From: Roseinatronobacter thiooxidans
GTDB lineage: Bacteria; Pseudomonadota; Alphaproteobacteria; Rhodobacterales; Rhodobacteraceae
Reading direction: 5' to 3'
DNA: 64,000 nucleotides
NCBI RefSeq assembly: GCF_001870675.1
Contig: NZ_MEHT01000045.1
Coordinates: forward strand, 274,998-338,997
A program made the position numbers and the translations under genes. Positions 1 to 10,082 of the stretch are shown here, in pieces. Within the stretch, counting starts at the first letter, position 1. Each line of letters begins with the position of its first letter. The notes beneath the pieces are model-generated. The model did no database searches. It was not told where the DNA came from and saw nothing but the letters and a program-made list of their open reading frames with translations.

Positions 1-279
1 ATCCCGGGCAAGCTGGTCAAGGGCATGGGCGGCGCGATGGACCTTGTCGCAGGCGTGGCGCGCGTGATCGTGGTGATGGACCACACCAACAAGGCGGGCG
101 ACTCCAAGGTGCTGCAAGCCTGCACCCTGCCCCTGACAGCCCAAGGCGTGGTCAAGCGCATCATCACCAATCTGGGCGTGCTGGATGTGGTCGAGGGCGG
201 CCTGAAGATCGTGGAATGCGCCGAAGGTGTCACCGAAGACGAAATTCGCGCCGCGACTGAGGCAACACTCGTGAACTGA
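1..279 (+). CDS. scoB: 3-oxoacid (succinyl-CoA:acetoacetate) CoA-transferase subunit B, C-terminal part
   Basis: Only the last 92 residues are present; the reading frame is open from base 1. The segment starts IPGKLVKGMGGAMDLVAG and continues through MDHTNKAGDSKVL and a TNLGVLDV stretch. These are hallmark blocks of the beta subunit of family I CoA-transferases such as ScoB/AtoA. The alpha/beta enzyme moves CoA between succinyl-CoA and acetoacetate or related 3-oxoacids in ketone body and PHB-linked metabolism. The catalytic Glu lies upstream of the window, so substrate choice among family I members cannot be decided here. The gene ends 18 bases before the convergent lytic transglycosylase gene. 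Confidence 0.9.
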   Translation: MPGKLVKGMGGAMDLVAGVARVIVVMDHTNKAGDSKVLQACTLPLTAQGVVKRIITNLGVLDVVEGGLKIVECAEGVTEDEIRAATEATLVN

Positions 280-297
280 ACAGGTCAGGGCGGGCGT

Positions 298-1170
298 TCA
301 GCCCGCCTGCCCGATCTTGAACACGCAGCCATCTGTCGGCAGTTCGGGCACAGTTGCGCATAACCCGCGCGCGACCAGCCACGCGGCCAGCACCTTAGGC
401 ACATAATCGCGGGTTTCAGCGAAGGGCGGCACGCCGTTATTGCGCCGCACGGCCCCCTCGCCCGCATTATACCCGGCAAGGGCCAGCACAACGTCATTGT
501 CAAAATGCTTCAGCAGCCAGTCAAGATACTGAATGCCGCCACGAATATTCTGTGCAGTGTCAAAGGCATTTGTTACGCCAAAGCGTTCTGCCGTGGCGGG
601 GATCAACTGCATCAGGCCCTGCGCACCCGCCGAACTGACAGCTTCCGCGCGGCCTGCTGATTCGACCGAAATCACAGCCAATGCCAAAGCGGGCGAAACG
701 CTTGTCCCAACCGAGGCGCGCAAGATATGCGCGCCATGCGCGCTGGCAATGTCTTGCAGGGATTGCATGCGCGGAGCACGCACCGACCGCCCCGCGACAG
801 GAGAGTTCAGCGCGGCCACCGCAGACAGGAAGCGGCCGGATTTATCTTCCAGCTTGGGCGAGACAGATTCCCAGAACCACGCATAGCCCGATGCAGGCGC
901 CTGCCCCTGTGGGGCGCGCGGCACAATGACCGGCGCGACCTTCGGGGCAACGGCCAGCATGCGGGCTTGCTCTTCCGGATCGATCTGCACTGTGATTCGG
1001 GGGCCGGACTGGACGGGCGCAACCTGCACCCGCCGGAACGAGAAATCGCCCCGAATCGGGGCGGCGGCAGGGGCCGCGTCTTGGGCCTGCGCTGATTCGG
1101 GCACAGCGGCACAGATGCTGAAAATGGCATAACAAAAGATAAATCGGCGCGTGAGCCAGAAAAATGACAT
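298..1170 (-). CDS. Periplasmic lytic transglycosylase, SLT-domain family
   Basis: A 290-residue protein with an N-terminal signal sequence (hydrophobic residues about 10-22, likely cut after AQA near 29). A proline/alanine-rich spacer is followed by a C-terminal SLT (goose-lysozyme-like) domain from about residue 155. The catalytic Glu is E170 in VISVESAGR. The following AQGLMQLIP and ALAGYNAGEGAV motifs are the standard family 1 motifs. Such enzymes cleave the MurNAc-GlcNAc bond of peptidoglycan. I chose the ATG at 1170 because it directly precedes the signal peptide; the frame is open further upstream without any coding character. It is divergent from the Tad pilus genes, so a role in opening the wall for pilus assembly is possible but is only inferred. 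Confidence 0.9.
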   Translation of the reverse strand: MSFFWLTRRFIFCYAIFSICAAVPESAQAQDAAPAAAPIRGDFSFRRVQVAPVQSGPRITVQIDPEEQARMLAVAPKVAPVIVPRAPQGQAPASGYAWFWESVSPKLEDKSGRFLSAVAALNSPVAGRSVRAPRMQSLQDIASAHGAHILRASVGTSVSPALALAVISVESAGRAEAVSSAGAQGLMQLIPATAERFGVTNAFDTAQNIRGGIQYLDWLLKHFDNDVVLALAGYNAGEGAVRRNNGVPPFAETRDYVPKVLAAWLVARGLCATVPELPTDGCVFKIGQAG

Positions 1171-1514
1171 CGGATTTACAGCTCTTTTATACTTTTGCGC
1201 CAGTATGCAGGGTCGAAACCGCCCTGACCATATGTTTCTGGGCAGCAGGCTTTCACACAGAACTGGTGTTGCAGACCTGCCGTTTCGGAAGATTGGCGCC
1301 AGATTGAAAACAATGAAACAGGAATTAATCCAGCTTTGCAAAGAAACGAAACAATGCCCGAAATCACGCAAGAACATACCCTAAATTGGTCCGAAACATG
1401 CCCCATTCTGGACATTGTTCAGGGGCTATATGGGTCTCAGCCAAGCGGTGAACAACACTGGTAACCGAGTGACCCGAGGCTGAGTAGAAACGTTCAAACC
1501 TGGAGAAATATAAA
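1171..1514. other. Intergenic region between the transglycosylase and flp
   Basis: This 344-base divergent spacer holds no convincing gene. It must carry the promoters of the leftward transglycosylase and the rightward flp. A 7-base inverted repeat (CTCAGCC at 1436-1442, GGCTGAG at 1478-1484) lies in the likely flp leader and could form a stem-loop. A GGAG at 1502-1505 serves as ribosome binding site 9 bases before the flp ATG. I found no clear -35/-10 pair and no sigma-54 box. Confidence 0.5.
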
Positions 1515-1730
1515 ATGACTTTTTTTGCAAACATCAAAAACTTCGCCGCAGATGAATCTGGTGCCGTAACTGTTGACTGGGTTGTTCTGACCGCTGCGAT
1601 TGTGGGCCTGGGCATTGCTGTTGTCACTTCGGTGCGCACCGGGGTCTCCACTTTGGGAAACAATATTAGCACGTCGCTCACAACCGGCACAGTGACAGGC
1701 ATTGGCAACGTCAACCCAGCTCCACAGTGA
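1515..1730 (+). CDS. flp: Flp/Fap type IVb pilin
   Basis: A 71-residue prepilin and the major subunit of the Tad pilus. It has a short N-terminal leader ending in DESG, then AVTVDWVVLTAAIVGLGIAV, the hydrophobic segment that anchors the prepilin and later forms the filament core. Cleavage after G16 by the prepilin peptidase (CpaA, 11547-12050) would leave A at +1. The canonical Glu+5/Tyr+6 pair is replaced by Asp+5/Trp+6, as often seen in Rhodobacterales. The C-terminus is short and polar. A strong intrinsic terminator follows at once, so flp is probably made from its own abundant monocistronic mRNA. Confidence 0.95.
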   Translation: MTFFANIKNFAADESGAVTVDWVVLTAAIVGLGIAVVTSVRTGVSTLGNNISTSLTTGTVTGIGNVNPAPQ

Positions 1731-1762
1731 CACTACACTGAAGCCAACGCTTCAAAGATCTT

Positions 1763-1800
1763 GCAAGGCCGCGAGCAACGCTTGCGGCCATTGCTTTTTT
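1763..1800 (+). terminator. Intrinsic terminator after flp
   Basis: A GC-rich hairpin (GGCCGC at 1767-1772 pairs with GCGGCC at 1784-1789; the stem is extended inside by GAGC/GCTT and outside by GCAA/TTGC) is followed by six T residues at 1795-1800. It lies 33 bases after the flp stop codon. It would separate the highly expressed pilin message from cpaB. Confidence 0.85.
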
Positions 1801-1932
1801 ACTGGCAGATAAAGCGCATCCGCCACAATCGCGCCACAATGACAGCCTCTTGTTGCCAAGATGTGCTGCTATGACTGCGAAACATCATAATTGTTTCTGC
1901 GTCTGTCGCGCAGCACGAAAAAGGATACCGCC

Positions 1933-2766
1933 ATGCGTAGCGTCTTTGCCCTTGTCCTGCTTGTCGGTCTTGGCCTTGCCGGCTTCGCGGCGATGCAGAC
2001 CCACCAGTATATCAGTGCAATGCAAAATGAACTGGCCCATGCCCGCAGCAAAGCCAATAATGTGGAAATGGTCAATGTCTTTCTGACAAGCCGTTCACTG
2101 CGATATGGCGAGCACCTTATGCGAGAGGATGTTCTGGTCGCGCCCTTCCCTGAATATGCGGTTCCCCAAGGCAGCTACACAGACCTTGATCAGCTTTTCC
2201 CCAATAATGCGACACACCGCATCGTCCTGCGCGCGATGGACCCGAGAGAGCCGTTGCTTGTCTCCAAACTGACAGAGCCGGGCAAGGCGGCAGGCATCAC
2301 TTCGCTTCTTAGCCCCGGCAAGCGCGCCTTTACCATAGCCGTGAACCAGACCAGCGGTGTTGCAGGCTTTTTGCGCCCGGGCGACCATGTCGATATTTTC
2401 TGGACAGGGCGCACAGCAAATTCCGGCGAAATGACCCAATTGATCGAGACGCAGGTCCGTATCATCGCGGTCAATCAAAGCGCGGATATGGATCGAACCG
2501 CCTCTGTCACCGATGCGCGCACGGTTACTGTTGAAGCCACGGCCAATCAGGCCGCCGCCTTGGCGCAAGCACAAAATTCAGGCCGTTTGTCGCTGGCGCT
2601 GGTCGGGATCGGGGATAATGCGGCAACAGGCGCCATCGAGATGACGCAAGACCGTCTGCTGGGGATCGTGCGCGAGGAAAGCCGCGTGGAAGTTGCCGAG
2701 AAATGCCATATCCGCACGCGCCGCGGCAATGAAATGGTCCTGATCGAAATCCCTTGCACAAACTGA
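1933..2766 (+). CDS. cpaB: Tad pilus assembly protein CpaB/RcpC
   Basis: A 277-residue inner-membrane-anchored periplasmic protein. It has one N-terminal membrane segment (VFALVLLVGLGLAGFAA). An SAF-like domain follows (about residues 45-110, with the block SRSLRYGEHLMREDV), then an RcpC-type domain with LRPGDHVDIFWTG. CpaB is thought to work with the secretin CpaC in the outer part of the Tad machine. The ATG at 1933 is preceded by AAGGA at 1921-1925 with 7-base spacing; an upstream in-frame ATG at 1891 would only add a polar extension in front of the membrane anchor. It is separated from cpaC by 317 bases. Confidence 0.92.
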   Translation: MRSVFALVLLVGLGLAGFAAMQTHQYISAMQNELAHARSKANNVEMVNVFLTSRSLRYGEHLMREDVLVAPFPEYAVPQGSYTDLDQLFPNNATHRIVLRAMDPREPLLVSKLTEPGKAAGITSLLSPGKRAFTIAVNQTSGVAGFLRPGDHVDIFWTGRTANSGEMTQLIETQVRIIAVNQSADMDRTASVTDARTVTVEATANQAAALAQAQNSGRLSLALVGIGDNAATGAIEMTQDRLLGIVREESRVEVAEKCHIRTRRGNEMVLIEIPCTN

Positions 2767-3083
2767 ACAGGCGCGCCGCACCTGTTGGGGCATCTGTGAT
2801 AAATCAGACTTTGCACGCCAAACATGTGCGCCCTTGTTCATACAAAACGCCCAGATCGCGTAGTTTCGCAGTTTCAAAGCCCCAAATATAGCCTGCCAAT
2901 GGCAGTTTGTTGCGAAAACCACATCAACATCGGCACCTAAGCACAAGATTATTGAAAATAAATCGTGTTTGGCGCATAGTCTGGGCAATAGTGAGGGAAA
3001 TACCTTACAGATCTGAATGTCCTTATTGCCCTTAACAGATGGCGGACAAAAAAGATGAAAAGAAGTTTCAGAAGGCAGGCACC
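2767..3083. other. Intergenic region between cpaB and cpaC
   Basis: This 317-base spacer is AT-richer than its neighbours and contains no gene I can support. It holds a short perfect dyad (CTGCCA-A-TGGCAG, 2893-2905) and a good sigma-70-like promoter at 2952-2980, listed separately. The spacing indicates that cpaC starts a new transcription unit rather than being co-translated with cpaB. Confidence 0.5.
2952..2980 (+). promoter_or_regulatory. Predicted sigma-70-type promoter for cpaC
   Basis: TTGAAA (2952-2957), a 17-base spacer, then CATAGT (2975-2980). The boxes match TTGACA and TATAAT at five and four of six positions with ideal spacing. The predicted start is near 2987, about 97 bases upstream of the cpaC ATG. 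This is a pattern match by eye and has no experimental support. Confidence 0.45.
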
Positions 3084-4445
3084 ATGAAAATCATTCAAAT
3101 AGCAGCAGCGGTGCTGTTGGCGGCTACCTTGGGTGCCACTGTCGCGCCGCAGGTTCACGCCGACACATTCCGCGTGGCCAATGGCGCTGCCGGGGCAACC
3201 CTGCGTGTGTCGATGAACCGCGCAGTGGTGGTCGAAACCGACAATCCCTTTGCAGAGTTATCCATTGCCAATCCCGGCATTGCCGATATTTCCACGTTAT
3301 CCGACCGCTCGATCTACGTTCTGGGCAAAACGCCGGGACGCACGACCTTGACGATTCTGGGGCCGGATGGTGCCTTGGTGTCGAATATCGAAGTGCAGGT
3401 CACACCCGACATTACGGAATTCCGCGAAAGACTGCGTCAGATTTTGCCGAACGAGAAAATCGAGGTGCGCACCGCCAATGACGGCATTGTTCTGTCTGGT
3501 ATTGTGTCCACCGCTGCACGTCTGGATGCCGCGGTAGAGCTGGCGCAGCGTTACGCGCCAGATCGCATCTCGAACCTCATGAGTGTCGGCGGCACGCAGC
3601 AGGTGATGCTGAAGGTCAGATTCGCGGAAATGCAACGCGGTATCGGCAAAAGCCTTGGGTCCACCTTGCAGATAAACGGGCCAACCGGCAATTTCGGCAC
3701 GGGTGACGCCAGTTTTGCCCTAAGCAATGTCGAAAATACCGGCACTTTGGGGTTCAGGGTTGGCGGCGGTCGCCTGACTGCGCAAGTGCTGCTGGAAGCT
3801 TTGGAAACCCAAGGGCTTTCGCGCACGCTGGCTGAACCAAACCTGACCGCGCTATCGGGGCAGGCCGCGTCGTTTCTGGCGGGGGGCGAGTATCCGGTAC
3901 CCGTGCAGAACGAGAATGGCGCGATCAGCATTGATTACCGTCCCTTTGGTGTAGAACTGTCCTTCACCCCGCGGGTTCTGGATGACAATGTCATCAACCT
4001 GCGACTGGACGCTGCAGTAAGTTCGATTGACAGCAATGTGGTTGGTGTGGGCCTGCCCGAAGGCTCTGTCTCGTTCCGCCGGCGCGAGACGCAGACCACT
4101 GTTGAATTGCGCGACGGGGAAAGCTTTGCAATTGCGGGACTGCTGGAAGACGATTTCCGCACCAGCTCTCGCAGTGTGCCGTGGTTGTCTGAACTGCCCA
4201 TTCTGGGGGCCTTGTTCCGCAGTGCCCAATATCAGCGCGACCAGACCGAACTGGTGATCGTCATTACCGCGCATCTTGTCTCTCCGACGCGGGGCGAGGC
4301 GCTTATGCTGCCGACAGACCGCATCCGTCCCCCAAGCGAACGTGACCTTTTCCTTAACGGACGTCTGGCGGCACCTGGATCGGGCGCAATGGGCGAAATC
4401 GCACGTCAGGATTTTGGCGGCTCTTACGGCTATGTTCTGGACTGA
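3084..4445 (+). CDS. cpaC: Tad pilus outer-membrane secretin CpaC/RcpA
   Basis: A 453-residue secretin. It has a signal peptide (MKIIQIAAAVLLAATLG, cleavage near VHA-D). A pilus-formation N-terminal domain includes DNPFAELSIANPGIADI. A BON-like segment (TPDITEFRERLRQILP) precedes the C-terminal secretin domain with VMLKVRFAEMQR and ELPILGALFRS, the conserved secretin signature. It forms the outer-membrane channel through which the Flp pilus leaves. The ATG at 3084 starts the signal peptide; the frame is open from 3039 but that part is highly charged and unlike a secretin leader. The OmpA-like lipoprotein gene follows 36 bases later and is likely co-transcribed. Confidence 0.95.
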   Translation: MKIIQIAAAVLLAATLGATVAPQVHADTFRVANGAAGATLRVSMNRAVVVETDNPFAELSIANPGIADISTLSDRSIYVLGKTPGRTTLTILGPDGALVSNIEVQVTPDITEFRERLRQILPNEKIEVRTANDGIVLSGIVSTAARLDAAVELAQRYAPDRISNLMSVGGTQQVMLKVRFAEMQRGIGKSLGSTLQINGPTGNFGTGDASFALSNVENTGTLGFRVGGGRLTAQVLLEALETQGLSRTLAEPNLTALSGQAASFLAGGEYPVPVQNENGAISIDYRPFGVELSFTPRVLDDNVINLRLDAAVSSIDSNVVGVGLPEGSVSFRRRETQTTVELRDGESFAIAGLLEDDFRTSSRSVPWLSELPILGALFRSAQYQRDQTELVIVITAHLVSPTRGEALMLPTDRIRPPSERDLFLNGRLAAPGSGAMGEIARQDFGGSYGYVLD

Positions 4446-4481
4446 CCCCATCAGCCCAGACACTTTACAAAGGAGCCGGTT

Positions 4482-5105
4482 ATGGCAATTGACAGACGTT
4501 TTTTCCTGATGGGTGCTGCCAGCCTTGGCTTGGCCGCATGCAGCGACCCGTCGCACCAGTTTAACCGCGAAGCGGGCATCAGCATTGATGAAGGTGGTTT
4601 TGGCAACGCCACGATGCACAACACCATGTTGCAATCAGGGCAGATCAGCCTGGCCGAGGTGATGACGCGCCGCTTCCATGCCGAGGTGCCGTCAATGGTG
4701 AACTTCGCTTTCGACAGCGCCGTTCTTGACGAAGACGCAAAAGCAATTTTGCGCATGCAGGCCCAGTGGATGCGGCAATTCCCTGAATTGCGCTACAAGA
4801 TTTACGGGCATACCGATGCAGTGGGCACTGCGGCCTATAACATTCGGCTTGGGCAGCGCCGTGCAAATGCAGTGATGCATTATCTGGTATCACGAAATAT
4901 CCCACGCAACAGCATTATTGCGGTCGTCTCTCGCGGAGAGTCGCAGCCCTTGATCGCAAGCGAAGGCTACGAGCCAGCAAACCGCCGGACCGTGACCGAG
5001 ATTTCAGGTCTGGTGCGGCGTGCCACAGTCATGGACGGGCAATACGCCCGAATCATACACCGTGAATATGTGGCCAGCGCGACAGAACAGCACGTTTCGC
5101 AATAA
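4482..5105 (+). CDS. OmpA-family lipoprotein of the Tad locus
   Basis: A 207-residue protein with a lipoprotein signal ending in the lipobox LGLAAC, lipidated Cys near residue 20. A short linker is followed by an OmpA C-terminal peptidoglycan-binding domain (about 65-180). That domain has VNFAFDSAVLDEDAK, IYGHTDAVGTAAYN and LGQRRANAV; the conserved Asp and Arg that bind meso-diaminopimelate are in place. Many alphaproteobacterial Tad loci carry such a gene right after the secretin, where it may anchor the secretin to the wall, a role parallel to RcpB/TadG; that role is inferred. It ends the first Tad transcription unit, with an intrinsic terminator 38 bases downstream. Confidence 0.88.
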   Translation: MAIDRRFFLMGAASLGLAACSDPSHQFNREAGISIDEGGFGNATMHNTMLQSGQISLAEVMTRRFHAEVPSMVNFAFDSAVLDEDAKAILRMQAQWMRQFPELRYKIYGHTDAVGTAAYNIRLGQRRANAVMHYLVSRNIPRNSIIAVVSRGESQPLIASEGYEPANRRTVTEISGLVRRATVMDGQYARIIHREYVASATEQHVSQ

Positions 5106-5143
5106 GGCTGGTCTCTGGAAAATCCAAGTTCCACTCTTGAAAG

Positions 5144-5172
5144 CCCTGCGCCAGCCATGCGCAGGGTTTTTT
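5144..5172 (+). terminator. Intrinsic terminator inside the Tad locus
   Basis: CCCTGCGC (5144-5151) pairs perfectly with GCGCAGGG (5159-5166) across a 7-base loop, followed by six T residues. It lies between the OmpA-like gene and cpaE and shows that cpaE and later genes need their own promoter within 5173-5385. Confidence 0.9.
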
Positions 5173-5385
5173 GCTTCTATCACGCAGCAATGCAGCACAA
5201 ATCGGTACGCGGGGCAAAACTGCAATCATGGCAATCTACCGAATAAATGAAGTAATTTAGCCCAAATCTTGCCAGATTCATGAACAATGTTGGGGCAACA
5301 CTCTGGTGCACCCCTGCGGAAAACCCGTTTCCAAAATTCAAAGGGGGGGCCATCCATCGTTTAAGTATTTGTTGAGGAATGCGAC

Positions 5386-6612
5386 ATGTCCAGCACCGAT
5401 GAAGATCAGCTACAGAAAGTCTGTGCCTGCACGATCGCCCGAGATATCCATGATTTCGATCTTCTGATCGAAGACATGGATGCCATCTTCCATGAAGACT
5501 GGGGCAACCTGACATTCCCAGAGGCGCATGCCTTTCTCGACACGCAAGAAGCGCGGGATCTGGAATTCCTGGCCATCGCGCTTGATGACAAAGACCAGAG
5601 AAACGTCTCACTCATCAGCTCGGTGATCGAGAAGGCAAGCGCACTCAATATCCGTATGGTTCTGATCGCAGAGGCGCTATCGCCGATTCTGCTGCATCAG
5701 CTTCTGCGCGCAGGGGCGAATGACTTTGTCCCCTACCCGCTTCCGGAAAGCGCGCTGCAAGATGCGGTCAACAAACTTCAGAAATCCGACGCGGCGCCAT
5801 TAGTCCCGGCTCCCACACAAACGCCCAGTGGCAAACAGGGCACCATCTTTGCTGTGCACGCCCTGGCGGGCGGGGTTGGCGGAACGAATTTTGCGGTGAA
5901 TCTGGCATGGGAACTGTGCCGCATGGCCGAAGGGGCCAAGAAAACCGTGTGCATTCTGGATTTCGATTTTCAGTCTGGCGCCGTTTCGACCTATCTGGAC
6001 CTTGCGCGCACAGAAAAGGTGTATGAATTGCTGTCGCAGACCAGCAATATGGATGAAGACGCGTTTTTTGCAGCCATGCAGAAATTTCAGGACAAATTGC
6101 ATGTCTTGACCGCGCCATCTGACATGTTGCCGCTGGACCTGCTGACCCCGGACGAGATTGAGCGCGTCATCACCATGGCCCGCGACCAGTTCGATTTTGT
6201 CATTATCGACATGCCTCGAACGGTTGTTCACTGGACTGAAACAGTCCTGAATATGGCTGATCTGTATTTCGCTGTTCTGGAACTGGATTTGCGGTCTGCG
6301 CAAAATGCCTTGCGCATGATCCGCGCAATGAAGGCAGATGGCATATCGCTGGACAAATACCGCTTCATCCTAAGCCGCGCGCCCAAATTCACCGACCTTT
6401 CGGGCAAGGCCCGCGCAAAACGCATGGCCGAGAGCCTTGACATCAGCTTTGCCGTGAACCTGCCCGATGGGGGCACACAGGTCCGCGATGCCAATGATCA
6501 CGGCCTGCCCTTGGCCGAATATGCCGTCAAGAACCCCTTGTATAAAGAGATTAACAAATTCGCACGCGCGCTGTTCGATGCATCTGAAACCACCGCAATT
6601 GCAGCCGAATAG
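5386..6612 (+). CDS. cpaE: Tad pilus localisation ATPase-like protein CpaE/TadZ
   Basis: A 408-residue ParA/MinD-superfamily protein with an atypical receiver-like N-terminal domain (about 1-140), as in TadZ. The MinD-like domain begins near residue 150. The P-loop reads AGGVGGTN (161-168): both lysines of the deviant Walker motif (KGGxGKT) are missing. TadZ proteins are known for degenerate nucleotide sites and for marking the polar or subcellular position of the Tad machine. Later motifs are partly kept: CILDFDFQSGAVSTYLD in the switch I region and FVIIDMPRTVVHWTE in the Walker B region. A GAGGAA sits just upstream of the ATG. cpaF follows after 14 bases. Confidence 0.93.
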   Translation: MSSTDEDQLQKVCACTIARDIHDFDLLIEDMDAIFHEDWGNLTFPEAHAFLDTQEARDLEFLAIALDDKDQRNVSLISSVIEKASALNIRMVLIAEALSPILLHQLLRAGANDFVPYPLPESALQDAVNKLQKSDAAPLVPAPTQTPSGKQGTIFAVHALAGGVGGTNFAVNLAWELCRMAEGAKKTVCILDFDFQSGAVSTYLDLARTEKVYELLSQTSNMDEDAFFAAMQKFQDKLHVLTAPSDMLPLDLLTPDEIERVITMARDQFDFVIIDMPRTVVHWTETVLNMADLYFAVLELDLRSAQNALRMIRAMKADGISLDKYRFILSRAPKFTDLSGKARAKRMAESLDISFAVNLPDGGTQVRDANDHGLPLAEYAVKNPLYKEINKFARALFDASETTAIAAE

Positions 6613-6626
6613 TCAGGTAGGGTAAA

Positions 6627-8087
<1,461 letters not shown>

Positions 8088-8090
8088 CCC

Positions 8091-9059
8091 ATGGATCTAT
8101 CCCTTAGCCCCCTGATCTATATGTCGGTATTCGGCGCGGTGCTGATGCTGATCCAAGGCATCTACCTGCTGGTTTTCGGCAAAAGCATCGAGCACAGCTC
8201 AAAACTCAACCGGCGCCTTGACCTGATCGAAAAAGGTCGGGGGAAAAAAGACGTTATGGAGCAGCTGCGCAAAGAGCGTTCGGCCCATACCAAGAAATAT
8301 TCCATCCCGATTTATGGCCTGATCGAAGAACGCGCGCGCAAGGGCAATATCGCATTTTCAGCCAAAGCCCTGATCGGGTTGATGATCGGACTAAGCGTAT
8401 TCAGCTTTGTTATGCTGACCTTCGTATCCGAGACCGAATTATCCGTCAGGGCCGGTATGGCCATCGCCATCGGGTTTGGCGGGGTATTTTTCTGGGTATC
8501 CGGCAAAGCCAAGAAACGCGTGAATGCCATTGAGGAACAACTGCCAGAAGCGATTGATCTGATGGTGCGCAGCCTGCGTGTGGGCCATCCGTTCGGGGCC
8601 GCGCTGTCCATCGCAGCCGATGAAGTATCAGACCCGCTGGGAAGCGAGTTGGGCCTGATTTCAGATGAGGTGTCATATGGGCGCGATGCAGGCGAAGCGA
8701 TTGCAGAATTCGGTGAACGCGTCGATTTGCAGGATATCCGCTTTCTTGCGGTAGCCGTGTCGATCCAGCAGAAATCCGGGGGTAATCTGGCGGAAATTCT
8801 GGACGGGTTGTCCAAGGTTGTGCGCGCCCGCTTCAAACTGTTCCGCCGTGTGCGCGCCATCACCGCCGAGGCAAAATGGTCGGGCATGTTCCTGTCAGGC
8901 TTTCCCATCGCGGCCATGATCATGATTCAGGCCATCAAGCCCGACTATTATGACGATGTGAAAGAGACACCGCTTTATCTGCCCTTGGCCGTTGTGGTGT
9001 GCCTGTTTCTGATCGTGAATGTGCTGTACATGCGCAAAATGACCGATATCAAGGTCTGA
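8091..9059 (+). CDS. tadB: Tad inner-membrane platform protein TadB
   Basis: A 322-residue GspF-superfamily membrane protein. Hydrophobic segments lie near 8-28, 98-120 and 122-140 and two more near the C-terminus (MFLSGFPIAAMIMIQAI and LPLAVVVCLFLIVNVLY). Between them is a cytoplasmic GspF domain with EEQLPEAIDLMVRSLRVGHPF and QKSGGNLAEILDGLS, typical of TadB. TadB and TadC form the platform that links the ATPase to pilin polymerisation. The start is 3 bases after the cpaF stop. Confidence 0.95.
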   Translation: MDLSLSPLIYMSVFGAVLMLIQGIYLLVFGKSIEHSSKLNRRLDLIEKGRGKKDVMEQLRKERSAHTKKYSIPIYGLIEERARKGNIAFSAKALIGLMIGLSVFSFVMLTFVSETELSVRAGMAIAIGFGGVFFWVSGKAKKRVNAIEEQLPEAIDLMVRSLRVGHPFGAALSIAADEVSDPLGSELGLISDEVSYGRDAGEAIAEFGERVDLQDIRFLAVAVSIQQKSGGNLAEILDGLSKVVRARFKLFRRVRAITAEAKWSGMFLSGFPIAAMIMIQAIKPDYYDDVKETPLYLPLAVVVCLFLIVNVLYMRKMTDIKV

Positions 9060-9101
9060 GGCCGGTGCAGGGTATGAATTTCCAAGAAAGGCCCATCGAC
9101 A

Positions 9102-10082
9102 ATGCTTGAGTTGTTCAACTCCCCTCTGGGACCGATTGTTCTGACAGCCACGGGCGCTGTCTTGTTGCTTGTCATGGCGCTGATCGCGATCCTCACCAGT
9201 GGCCGCACCGACCCCATGCAAAAATTCTTCGAGCAAGCAAAGCTGGACAAAACAGGCGTGGTTGCGGACATAACGCAATTGCGCCGCAAGGGCGGGCGCG
9301 AATTCAAATCGCTGGAAAAATACGCGCGCTTTCTGGAACCCGAAAACGCAAAAGAGCTGTCTGACGCCCAGCAGAAGATGATCCGCGCAGGCTATCTGAG
9401 CAAGACTGCCGTGCGCGATTTCGCAGCCCTGCAATTCATTCTGGCAGTTACAGGAATGGTCGGGTCGGTTTTGCTGGTATTCGTCATCGCACCTGACAGC
9501 TTTGAAAGCCCGATCTTGAAGGGCATCACGCTGGTGGCCCCTATGGTTGTCGGGTATTTTGGCCCCAGACGCTGGCTTGAACAGCGCATCGAGGCGCGCA
9601 AGGCCGAGATCATTTCAGGCTTTCCCGATGCGCTTGACATGATGCTGATCTGTGTCGAGGCGGGCCAGTCGCTTGACCAGTCCATTCGGCGCGTCTCGAA
9701 GGAAATCAACTTCGCCTACCCTGCCCTGAGCGAGGAACTGACCGCTGTGGGCGAACAGGTCAAGGCCGGGCGCGAACGCAGTGAAGTTTTGCGCGATATG
9801 GCCAAGCGCTGCGATGTCACCGATATAACATCCTTTGTGACTGTCATGATTCAGGCAGCAACCTACGGGACATCGATTACCGATGCGCTGCGCGTCTTCG
9901 CCGCAGAAATGCGCGACAAGCGGATCATGCGCGCCGAAGAAAAAGCAAATATCTTGCCCACGAAGATGACTTTGGGCACAATGATGTTCACAGTTCCGCC
10001 GCTTTTGATCATCCTCATTGGCCCTTCGGTGGTCGGGATCATGAGTGACTTGAATGGCGGCATTCCGATGCCTGGAAATTGA
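9102..10082 (+). CDS. tadC: Tad inner-membrane platform protein TadC
   Basis: A 326-residue GspF-superfamily protein and partner of TadB. An N-terminal membrane segment (GPIVLTATGAVLLLVMALIAIL) is followed by a pair near 125-165. The GspF domain has SGFPDALDMMLICVEAGQSLDQ and the C-terminal membrane segment has MFTVPPLLIILIGPSVVGIM. TIQA/YGTSITDALR-type blocks match TadC. Its stop codon overlaps the TTG start of the next gene by four bases (TTGA), indicating translational coupling. Confidence 0.95.
   Translation: MLELFNSPLGPIVLTATGAVLLLVMALIAILTSGRTDPMQKFFEQAKLDKTGVVADITQLRRKGGREFKSLEKYARFLEPENAKELSDAQQKMIRAGYLSKTAVRDFAALQFILAVTGMVGSVLLVFVIAPDSFESPILKGITLVAPMVVGYFGPRRWLEQRIEARKAEIISGFPDALDMMLICVEAGQSLDQSIRRVSKEINFAYPALSEELTAVGEQVKAGRERSEVLRDMAKRCDVTDITSFVTVMIQAATYGTSITDALRVFAAEMRDKRIMRAEEKANILPTKMTLGTMMFTVPPLLIILIGPSVVGIMSDLNGGIPMPGN

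Noticed and set aside
1171..1514. Small rightward and leftward frames in the flp upstream region
   Set aside because: They overlap each other, have no ribosome binding sites, and their codon use is unlike the neighbouring genes.
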